From positions 62,001 through 126,000 of the forward strand of contig CAYMUY010000003.1 of assembly GCA_964393825.1 (NCBI GenBank): a stretch of DNA of 64,000 nt, read 5' to 3'. The notes under the pieces are model-generated. The model did no database searches. It was not told the origin of the DNA and saw nothing but the letters and a program-made list of their open reading frames with translations. This DNA is from PFJX01 sp964393825 (lineage in GTDB: Bacteria; Pseudomonadota; Gammaproteobacteria; Burkholderiales; Thiobacillaceae). Of this stretch, positions 57,092-64,000 are shown piece by piece; the stretch's first letter is position 1, and each line of letters starts with the position of its first letter. The position numbers were made by a program, and so were the translations under genes.

Positions 57092-59200
57092 ATGAGCCCC
57101 GCCAACTTCCAAGAACTCTCAAACTTCATCTGGTCCGTCGCCGACCTGCTGCGCGGTCCCTACCGCCCCCCCCAATACGAACGGGTCATGCTGCCCATGA
57201 CCATTCTTCGCCGTTTCGATTGTCTGCTGGAACCCACCAAGGAAGCCGTGCTGAACCGCTGGCGCACGCTCAAGGATGGCAAGGTCAGGAACATCGACCC
57301 CATCCTCAACAAAGTGGCGGGGGGCGGCGCGGACCTGGGGTTTCACAACCACAGCGAGCTGGATTTCAAACGGCTCAAGGGCGATCCGGACAATATCGGC
57401 CGGCATCTGGCCGACTACATCGCCGGTTTCTCCGAGAACGTGCGCAGGATTTTCGAGTACTTCGAATTCGACAAGGAGATCGAGAAGCTGGAGGAGGCCA
57501 ACCGCCTTTATCTGGTGGTTTCCAACTTCGCCAGCATCGACCTGCATCCGGATCGGGTGGACAACATCACCATGGGCCTCATCTTCGAGGACCTCATCCG
57601 GCGCTTCAACGAAGCCGCCAACGAGACGGCGGGCGACCACTTCACCCCGCGCGAGGTCATCCGCCTCATGGTCAACCTGATCCTGGAGCCGGACAGCCAC
57701 ATCCTCACCACGGAAGGCGTGATCGTCACCGTCTGCGACCCCGCCTGCGGCACCGGCGGCATGCTCTCCGAGGCCCAGAACTGGATACGTCAGCACAACG
57801 AGGGCGCCCGCGTCCTGGTCTACGGCCAGGATTACAACCGCCGCTCCTATGCCGTGGCCGCCTCGGACCTGCTCATCAAGGGCCACCGGGACAGCCGCAT
57901 CGAATTCGGCAACACCCTCACCGAGGACCGCTTCACCGGCGAGCGTTTCGACTACTTATTGGCCAACCCGCCCTTCGGCGTGGACTGGAAGGTCGAGCAA
58001 AAAGAGATTTCCAAGTGGTCCAGCTTCCGGGGCTATGAAGGCAAGTTGCCCCGCGTCAATGACGGCGCCCTGCTGTTCCTGCTGCACATGCTCTCCAAGC
58101 GCCAGGACGTGGACCCGGCCGCCGGCAAGCACGGCACCCGTCTCGCCATCGTCTTCAACGGCTCGCCCCTGTTCACCGGCGGCGCCGGCTCGGGGGAAAG
58201 CGAAATCCGCCGCTGGATCATCGAAAACGACTGGCTGGAGGCCATCGTCGCCCTGCCCGAGCAGATGTTCTACAACACCGGCATTGGCACCTATATCTGG
58301 GTGGTCAGCAACCGCAAGACGCCCAAACGCCAGGGCAAGATACAGCTGATCGACGCCCGCGACCGCTGGGCGCCCATGCGCCGCAGCCTGGGAGACAAAC
58401 GCCGCTACCTGACCGAGGACATCATCGACAGCCTCACCCGAGAGCATGGCGCCTTCGCAGCCGGGGAAACCAGCAAGCGGTTCGACAACGCCGATTTCGG
58501 CTATCGCCGCCTCACCATCGAACGCCCCCTGCGCCTGCGCTTCCAGATCACCGACCGGGCCAAGGCGGATTTCCTGGACGCCTGTCCGGAATTCCTGGAC
58601 GCCGTACTGGCCATGGAACAGGACCTGGGCCGGGAGCCTGATGACGACTGGAACGCCGCCTGGCGACAGGTTCAAGTCATCGCCAAGGATTACGAGGCTC
58701 GCTGGACGACCGCCAACAAGAAACTGTTCCGCCAGTGCTTCACCCGTGTGGACCCGGAGGCCCAGCCGGTGATCGCCCGGCATGGCAACTTCACCGGCGT
58801 GACCGGCTACGACCCGGAAAGCCACAAGCGCATCCTGGGCGAACTGGAGCCCGGCATGCTGCACGGCATCTTCGGCCTCTACCCGGCGGCCCCCCCGTTC
58901 AAAAGCAAGGCGATGGAATACGAAGCCGACCCGGCCCTGCGGGATTACGAAAACGTGCCCCTCAAGGAAAACATCGTCGCCTTCTTCCTGCGGGAGGTGC
59001 GGCCCTACGTGGCGGATGCCTGGATCGACGGCGAGACCCGGGACGAGAAGGATGGTGGCATTGGCAAGGTGGGCTACGAGATCAATTTCAATCGGGCGTT
59101 TTTCAAGTACAAGCCGCCCAGACCCTTGAAGGAGATCGACTCGGAGCTGGAGGCGGTGGAAAGGCGCATTCTGGCGTTGATGAAAGAGGTCACGGATTGA
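57092..59200 (+). CDS. hsdM: Type I restriction-modification methyltransferase HsdM
   Basis: HsdM is the N6-adenine methylase subunit. The 702-residue product has an N-terminal HsdM helical domain (NFIWSVADLLRGPYRPPQYERVMLPMTILRRFDCLLE), the SAM motif VCDPACGTGGMLSEAQNWI near residue 220 and the catalytic NPPFG near 293. The C-terminal part is longer than in E. coli HsdM. The ATG at 57092 starts the conserved region; a GTG six codons earlier is possible. Its TGA overlaps the hsdS start codon. Confidence 0.93.
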   Translation: MSPANFQELSNFIWSVADLLRGPYRPPQYERVMLPMTILRRFDCLLEPTKEAVLNRWRTLKDGKVRNIDPILNKVAGGGADLGFHNHSELDFKRLKGDPDNIGRHLADYIAGFSENVRRIFEYFEFDKEIEKLEEANRLYLVVSNFASIDLHPDRVDNITMGLIFEDLIRRFNEAANETAGDHFTPREVIRLMVNLILEPDSHILTTEGVIVTVCDPACGTGGMLSEAQNWIRQHNEGARVLVYGQDYNRRSYAVAASDLLIKGHRDSRIEFGNTLTEDRFTGERFDYLLANPPFGVDWKVEQKEISKWSSFRGYEGKLPRVNDGALLFLLHMLSKRQDVDPAAGKHGTRLAIVFNGSPLFTGGAGSGESEIRRWIIENDWLEAIVALPEQMFYNTGIGTYIWVVSNRKTPKRQGKIQLIDARDRWAPMRRSLGDKRRYLTEDIIDSLTREHGAFAAGETSKRFDNADFGYRRLTIERPLRLRFQITDRAKADFLDACPEFLDAVLAMEQDLGREPDDDWNAAWRQVQVIAKDYEARWTTANKKLFRQCFTRVDPEAQPVIARHGNFTGVTGYDPESHKRILGELEPGMLHGIFGLYPAAPPFKSKAMEYEADPALRDYENVPLKENIVAFFLREVRPYVADAWIDGETRDEKDGGIGKVGYEINFNRAFFKYKPPRPLKEIDSELEAVERRILALMKEVTD

Positions 59201-60456
59201 AACCACCCATCGGTCGCGAAAATCGCCGCCTGAAATATGCAGCCACACTCAACGACGAGGCTTTGTCCGAAAACACGCCACTCGATTTCGAATTGCAGTA
59301 CATCGACATAGGGAATGTGGATTCCACGGGGGGTATTAATGAGATCGCTTCGTACCGTTTTGAGAATGCTCCCAGCCGTGCTCGCCGCATAGTCCGTGAT
59401 GGCGACGTGATCATCTCCACTGTGCGCACTTATTTACAAGCGATAGCCCCCATCGTTGCCCCGCCGGGAAATCAGATTGTCTCGACGGGTTTCGCTGTGG
59501 TTCGTCCCCTGGCTGGGGTGCTGGACCCCCACTATTGCAAGTACGCCCTGCGCGTACCCAAGTTCATGTGGGAAGTGGAAGCCCGCTCGACTGGTGTGAG
59601 TTATCCGGCAATCAATGCCTCGGACCTTGGGGATATCTGTATTGAATTGGCGCCGTTGGAGGATCAGAAACGGATCGCCCATTATCTCGACCGTGAAACA
59701 GCCGAAATCGATGCACTGATTGCCGAGAAGGAACGCATGCTGGCGCTGCTGGAGGAAAAACGCGCCGCCCTGGTCAGCCAGGCCGTGACCCGGGGCCTGG
59801 ACCCAAAGACCCCGTTGAGACCCTCCGGCCTGGATTGGCTGGGGGATATTCCGGCCCATTGGGATATTCGCAGAGCCAAGGCACTGTTCAAGGAGATTGA
59901 TGATCGCTCAGAGTCCGGGGAAGAAGAGTTGCTCTCCCTGCGGATGAATATTGGCTTGGTGCCTCATCGTGAGGTCTCTGAAAAGCCAATTGCAAATGCG
60001 GACGTTGTTGGTTTCAAACGTGTCCAGCCCAGGGAAATTGTGCTGAACCGGATGCGTGCAGCGAATGGTTTGGTCGCCGTGGCTTATGAAAGTGGCATCG
60101 TCAGCCCTGACTATGCTGTTTTTAAGACCGCACCTGAAGCATTGCCGGAATTTTATGTGGCTCTCTTCAAGACACGGCTGCTTCAGGCTGTGTTTCGATC
60201 CGAATCAAAAGGTCTTGGGACAGGCTCCCAAGGATTCCTCCGCTTGTACTCGGATAATTTCCTCTCCATTCACTTGCCGGTCCCGCCGATGGCCGAACAA
60301 CACCGGGTTTTTGACTTCCTCGAAAAAGAAGAGCGGCAAAGTCAGGACATGGAAAAGGCATTGCTTGATTCCATCGAACTACTGAAAGAACGCCGCGCCG
60401 CACTCATCACCGCCGCCGTGACCGGCCAGATCGAACCGGAGACCCTCGCCGCATGA
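59197..60456 (+). CDS. hsdS: Type I restriction specificity subunit HsdS
   Basis: The 419-residue product has two target-recognition domains with the repeated helical spacers LEDQKRIAHYLDRETAEIDALIAEKERMLALLEEKRAALVSQAVTRGLD (first) and MAEQHRVFDFLEKEERQSQDMEKALLDSIELLKERRAALITAAVTGQIE (second). HsdS sets the DNA target of the complex. The start is TTG at 59197, overlapping the hsdM stop; no ATG fits better. It overlaps the next gene by four bases. Confidence 0.92.
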   Translation: MKPPIGRENRRLKYAATLNDEALSENTPLDFELQYIDIGNVDSTGGINEIASYRFENAPSRARRIVRDGDVIISTVRTYLQAIAPIVAPPGNQIVSTGFAVVRPLAGVLDPHYCKYALRVPKFMWEVEARSTGVSYPAINASDLGDICIELAPLEDQKRIAHYLDRETAEIDALIAEKERMLALLEEKRAALVSQAVTRGLDPKTPLRPSGLDWLGDIPAHWDIRRAKALFKEIDDRSESGEEELLSLRMNIGLVPHREVSEKPIANADVVGFKRVQPREIVLNRMRAANGLVAVAYESGIVSPDYAVFKTAPEALPEFYVALFKTRLLQAVFRSESKGLGTGSQGFLRLYSDNFLSIHLPVPPMAEQHRVFDFLEKEERQSQDMEKALLDSIELLKERRAALITAAVTGQIEPETLAA

Positions 60457-61796
60457 AACTGGAACAGCTCAACCTGGTGAATTTCCGGGGCTTCGAGCAG
60501 ATCGAGCTGAAGTTCGAGCCGGACGTGAACGTCATCGCGGGCGTCAATGGCGTGGGCAAGTCGGGTCTGCTGGTCACCCTGGCCAACCTGTTCTCCCGCG
60601 CCCTGCCGGAGTTCACGGCCTCCACCGCGAAACCCATTCCCTTTACCGCCGAGGACATCCAGGAAGGCAAGGATCAACTGGAGGTGTCGGCGATCTTTTC
60701 GGTGGACGACCTGGCCTGTCATATGGGGGTGGTTCGCCAAAGGCGCTTCGAGGAAGCCGGCGACCTGTGGAACAGCTTTTGGCGCAAGACCACTTCGGCC
60801 CAATCCGCGCCCGCCAGGCCTTTTCGTGAGTTGCTTTCCGACCGGGTGCTCACGGGCCATATCGACGCGGGCAAGCTCGAATCCCAGCAACGCCTCGCCG
60901 AGTTGCTGGGACGATCCAGCCAGCCCCTGGTGATCTATTTCTCCTCCAAGCGCCAATTGCCCGGCCGCCCCCGCAGCCTGCCGGAGCCCAGGCCTTTCGA
61001 GTTGGCCAACGCCTATGGCTTCTCGCTACAGGATCGGGAAGTGGAACTGCGGGAGTTCATGCACTGGTTCCGGGTGGTGGAGGCCGGCATGCTGGGTTCC
61101 TCCGCCCGGGGTGAGCGCATCCTCGACGAGTTGCGCCGGGTGGTATCCACTTTCATGCCCGAGTTCTCCGACCTGCGCATCGAGGACACGCCCAGCCTGC
61201 GTTTCGTGGTGGAGAAGAACGGCCTGCCTCTGGCCCTGAACCAGTTGTCCGACGGCGAGCGGGGCTTGCTGGCCATGATTTTCGACATCACCCGCCGGCT
61301 CAGCATCGCCAATCCGGGCTTGGAGGACCCCATCGCCCAGGGCCAGGCCATCGTGCTGATCGACGAGATCGACCTGCATCTCCATCCCCAGTGGCAGCGG
61401 GAAGTCCTGCGCCGTCTGAAGGAGACCTTCAAGGCGTGCCAGTTCATCGTTACCACCCACTCGCCCCAGGTGCTGGGCGAGACGGAAAGCCGCTGCGTGC
61501 GCTTCCTGCGCCGGGAGAAAGGGCGGGTCATCGCCTGGACCCCGCCCCGCGCGCTGGGCCTGGATTCCAGCCGGGTGCTGGAAGAGTTGATGCGGGTGAA
61601 GGCCCGCAATGCCCAGATCGACGCCGAGTTGCACAAGCTGTTCAAACACATCGACGCGGAGGCCCTGGACAAGGCCGAGGCGTTGATTACCAAACTGAAA
61701 ATGAAACTCGGCGAGAACGACCCCGACCTGAACAGGGCGCGGGCGCTCATTGCATTCCTGGAGGGTGGGGATGAGGGAGATCAGAAAGGGGCGTGA
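60453..61796 (+). CDS. AAA ATPase, Septu PtuA-like
   Basis: The 447-residue product is an SMC/Rad50-type ABC ATPase: LNLVNFRGFEQIELKFEPDVNVIAGVNGVGKSGLLVTLANLFSR at the start (Walker A), LNQLSDGERGLLAMIF signature, and IVLIDEIDLHLHPQWQREVLRRLKE (Walker B) with TTHSPQVLGE. This fits the OLD/PtuA group of defence ATPases. It starts inside the end of hsdS (ATGA) and ends 23 bases into the next frame. Together with its HNH neighbour it forms a Septu-like pair within the hsd operon. Confidence 0.88.
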   Translation: MKLEQLNLVNFRGFEQIELKFEPDVNVIAGVNGVGKSGLLVTLANLFSRALPEFTASTAKPIPFTAEDIQEGKDQLEVSAIFSVDDLACHMGVVRQRRFEEAGDLWNSFWRKTTSAQSAPARPFRELLSDRVLTGHIDAGKLESQQRLAELLGRSSQPLVIYFSSKRQLPGRPRSLPEPRPFELANAYGFSLQDREVELREFMHWFRVVEAGMLGSSARGERILDELRRVVSTFMPEFSDLRIEDTPSLRFVVEKNGLPLALNQLSDGERGLLAMIFDITRRLSIANPGLEDPIAQGQAIVLIDEIDLHLHPQWQREVLRRLKETFKACQFIVTTHSPQVLGETESRCVRFLRREKGRVIAWTPPRALGLDSSRVLEELMRVKARNAQIDAELHKLFKHIDAEALDKAEALITKLKMKLGENDPDLNRARALIAFLEGGDEGDQKGA

Positions 61797-62403
61797 GCCC
61801 AGGTCGCTGACCCGGCACCGCAAGACGGCCCACGCGGATTACGACAACTATCCCGCCAAGGATGAATTGCGCGCGTCCCTGGTGGCCGAGCAGGGCGGTA
61901 TCTGCTGCTATTGCATGCAGCGGATACGCCCGACGCCGGGAGAGATGAAGATCGAGCACTGGCATTGCCAATCTCTGTTTCCGGCCGAGCAACTGCGCTA
62001 TGGAAATCTATTGGGCGCGTGCAGGGGCAACGAGGGCGAGCCCTGGGAGGAACAGCATTGCGATACTCGCAAGGGCGATATGCCCCTGAAGCGAAACCCG
62101 GCGGACAGGCGTTACCGGATCGAGAATTACATCCGTTTTCTAGGTAATGGCCGCGTTGAGTCACCGGATGCGGACTTCGATACCGAGATCAACGAAGTCC
62201 TGAACCTGAACCATCCCTTGCTGGTGAACAACCGCAAGGCGGCGCTGGATGCCTTTCTGGCGAGTCTGCAAGGCTTGGCAAATCTGAACGGTCCAAGGTG
62301 GCGGCAACTGCTGGGCGGTTGGGATGGCTCCTCCGCCGGGCAACTCAGGCCCTACGCCGGCGTGGTGGCGTTCTGGATACGCAAGAAACTGGGGCAGATA
62401 TAG
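61771..62403 (+). CDS. HNH endonuclease, Septu PtuB-like
   Basis: The 210-residue protein has a Cys-rich HNH core, GGICCYCMQRIRPTPGEMKIEHWHCQSLFP near residues 39-68 and LRYGNLLGACRGNEG near 70-84. This pattern matches the TIGR02646-type nuclease of Septu and of retron-associated systems. The start at 61771 has GGAGG upstream and overlaps the ATPase gene by 26 bases, showing translational coupling. Nuclease activity and phage defence are inferred from family. Confidence 0.85.
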   Translation: MREIRKGREPRSLTRHRKTAHADYDNYPAKDELRASLVAEQGGICCYCMQRIRPTPGEMKIEHWHCQSLFPAEQLRYGNLLGACRGNEGEPWEEQHCDTRKGDMPLKRNPADRRYRIENYIRFLGNGRVESPDADFDTEINEVLNLNHPLLVNNRKAALDAFLASLQGLANLNGPRWRQLLGGWDGSSAGQLRPYAGVVAFWIRKKLGQI

Positions 62404-62405
62404 CC

Positions 62406-64000
62406 ATGGCCACCCATACCGAGTTCGCCTTCGAAACCGTCATTTCATCGGTGCTTCTGAACGGGGGCTACCAGGCCCTGCCAAGCGATACCTTCGACCG
62501 GGAGCGGGCCATTTTTCCCGAGGAGGTGCTGGCCTTCATCCGCGCCACCCAGGAAAACCAGTGGGCGAAGTTGGAAGCCTTGCACGGCGAGAAGACCGGT
62601 GAACGCGTACTGCTCGATCTTTGCAAATGGCTGGATGCCCACGGCGTGCTGGCCACGCTGCGTCACGGCTTCAAGTGCTATGGCCGCGCGCTGCGGGTGG
62701 CTTTCTTCAAGGCGGCCCATGGTCTGAACCCGGAACTGGAAGCGCGCTACGCCGCCAACCGCCTGGGGCTGACCCGGCAACTGCATTTCAGCCCCCGCAG
62801 CGAAAAATCCCTGGACGTGACCCTGAGCGTGAATGGCATCCCGCTGGTTACGCTGGAATTGAAGAATCCCATGACCGGGCAGACGGTGGAGGACGCCATG
62901 CGCCAGTACCGGCTGGACCGGGACCCGCGCGAACGCATCTTCGATTTCAAGAAACGCACCCTGGTGCATTTCGCCGTGGACACCGAGGCGGTGTTCATGA
63001 CCACCCGCCTGGCCGGCACGGCCACCCAGTTCCTGCCCTTCAATAGGGGCTGCGAAGGCGGCGCCGGCAACCCACCCGACCCCGCGGGGCGGGCTTACCG
63101 CACGGCCTATCTGTGGGAGGAAGTGCTGCAACGGGACAGCCTCATGGATTTGTTGGCGCGTTTCCTGCACCTTCAGATCGAAGAGCGCGTGACCGAGGAA
63201 GGCGGGAAGATCAAGAAGGAGAGCCTGATCTTCCCGCGCTATCACCAGCTTCAGGCGGTGCGCCAGCTGGTTGGAACGGCGGCGACGGAGGGACCGGGCC
63301 ACAACTACCTGATCGAGCATTCCGCCGGCAGCGGCAAGAGCAACACCATCGCCTGGCTGGCGCACCGCTTGTCCTCGCTGCACGACGCGCGGGACAACCG
63401 GGTCTTCGACAGCGTCATCGTGGTGACCGACCGGCGGGTTCTGGACAAGCAGTTGCAGGACACCATCTATCAGTTCGAGCACCGACAAGGCGTGGTGCGG
63501 AAGATCGATCAGGATTCCCGGCAACTGGCCGAGGCACTGGAAACCAGCGTGCCGGTCATCATCACCACCTTGCAGAAATTCCCCTTTGTGTCCCGCCAGT
63601 TGCTCAAGCTGGCTGAGGAAAAGGGCGACAAGGCCAGTGGCCGGCTGGCGACCCGCCGCTGCGCGGTGCTGATCGACGAGGCCCACAGTTCCCAGTCCGG
63701 CGAGACGGCCACGGACTTGAAAGAAGTATTGGGCGGCGAGGAACTGCACGAGGAAGCCAGGCGCCGCGCCATCGAGGAAGGCGTGGCGAACATGGCGGAG
63801 TTGTTCCGCAAGATGGCCAAGCGTGGCCGGCAGGCCAATCTGAGTTTCTTCGCCTTCACCGCCACGCCCAAGTACAAGACCCTGGTGGTCTTCGGCCGGG
63901 ACGGCGAACCCTTCCACCGCTATACCATGCGGCAGGCCATCCAGGAGGGGTTCATCATGGATGTGCTGCTTAACTACACCAGCTACAAGGCCTATTACCG
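62406..64000 (+). CDS. hsdR: Type I restriction endonuclease HsdR, 3' end missing
   Basis: HsdR is the motor and cutting subunit. The visible 531 residues include the PD-(D/E)xK nuclease region LDVTLSVNGIPLVTLELKNP near residue 138, Walker A in HSAGSGKSNTIAWLAHRL near 305, DEAH box in LIDEAHSSQSGE near 422 and FFAFTATPKYK near 480. It begins three bases after the ptuB-like stop, so it belongs to the same operon. The rest lies beyond the window. Confidence 0.93.
   Translation, partial: MATHTEFAFETVISSVLLNGGYQALPSDTFDRERAIFPEEVLAFIRATQENQWAKLEALHGEKTGERVLLDLCKWLDAHGVLATLRHGFKCYGRALRVAFFKAAHGLNPELEARYAANRLGLTRQLHFSPRSEKSLDVTLSVNGIPLVTLELKNPMTGQTVEDAMRQYRLDRDPRERIFDFKKRTLVHFAVDTEAVFMTTRLAGTATQFLPFNRGCEGGAGNPPDPAGRAYRTAYLWEEVLQRDSLMDLLARFLHLQIEERVTEEGGKIKKESLIFPRYHQLQAVRQLVGTAATEGPGHNYLIEHSAGSGKSNTIAWLAHRLSSLHDARDNRVFDSVIVVTDRRVLDKQLQDTIYQFEHRQGVVRKIDQDSRQLAEALETSVPVIITTLQKFPFVSRQLLKLAEEKGDKASGRLATRRCAVLIDEAHSSQSGETATDLKEVLGGEELHEEARRRAIEEGVANMAELFRKMAKRGRQANLSFFAFTATPKYKTLVVFGRDGEPFHRYTMRQAIQEGFIMDVLLNYTSYKAYY

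Overview
The window is GC-rich chromosome from a nitrogen-fixing proteobacterium, most likely a betaproteobacterium of the Rhodocyclales type. The evidence is the divergent bamD / rluD-pgeF arrangement, a PEP-CTERM/exosortase-associated acyltransferase, hslR, and a large NifA/sigma-54 controlled nif accessory region with nifE, nifN, nifX, fdxB, nifV, nifW, nifZ, nifM, nifQ, nifB and draG. The taxon is an inference. nifHDK, nifA and draT are not in the window.

Layout. (1) 1-12.4 kb: two tandem minus-strand giant Ig-repeat surface proteins. The first carries RTX calcium-binding repeats and runs off the left edge; the second has two families of near-identical internal repeats. No type I secretion genes are visible here. 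(2) 12.6-33.4 kb: mostly ordinary housekeeping genes: pgeF, rluD, bamD, relA, lexA-like, folA, a CinA-type domain protein, an L,D-transpeptidase, tadA, a GIY-YIG protein, an EF-G-like GTPase, an acyltransferase, sucA without sucB or lpd, phoU, a Na+/H+ antiporter, hslR, an FAD oxidoreductase, a DJ-1 protein and a CBS protein. (3) 33.4-56.0 kb: the nif region. nifE has its own promoter and is separated from nifN by about 4.75 kb of non-nif DNA (pilU, two dihaem cytochromes c, a low-GC GIY-YIG gene, a DUF2058 gene). The nifN-nifX-rseC-DUF269-DUF683-fdxB-ferredoxin-unknown-unknown-nifZ-like operon follows, then nifV-cysE-TPR-nifW-nifZ-nifM-rrf2. Convergent to it is the minus-strand nifB operon: nifB, 4Fe-4S ferredoxin, ArsC-like protein, flavodiiron protein, two 2Fe-2S ferredoxins, nifQ, draG. 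Four sigma-54 promoters are readable, three with perfect NifA sites (TGT-N10-ACA). (4) 56.1-64 kb: a defence island with a Phd/PIN toxin-antitoxin pair behind two palindromic operators, then a type I restriction-modification operon (hsdM-hsdS-[ATPase-HNH]-hsdR) whose insert is a Septu-like PtuA/PtuB pair. hsdR is cut by the right edge.

How the genes work together. The nif genes here build and support nitrogenase rather than encode it. NifB makes the FeMo-co core, NifQ supplies Mo, NifEN is the cofactor scaffold, NifX and the DUF269/DUF683 proteins carry intermediates, NifV supplies homocitrate, and CysE raises cysteine supply. NifW, NifZ and NifM mature or protect the proteins. Five ferredoxins and an RseC-family membrane protein probably handle electrons, the flavodiiron protein may scavenge O2 or NO, and DraG reverses ADP-ribosylation of NifH.

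The items most worth a second look are a multi-hairpin repeat translated in frame inside nifQ, the split nifE/nifN pair, the Septu-like pair nested in the type I restriction operon, and a tiny secreted protein with a duplicated GTLYRNGGHFG motif just upstream of nifE.
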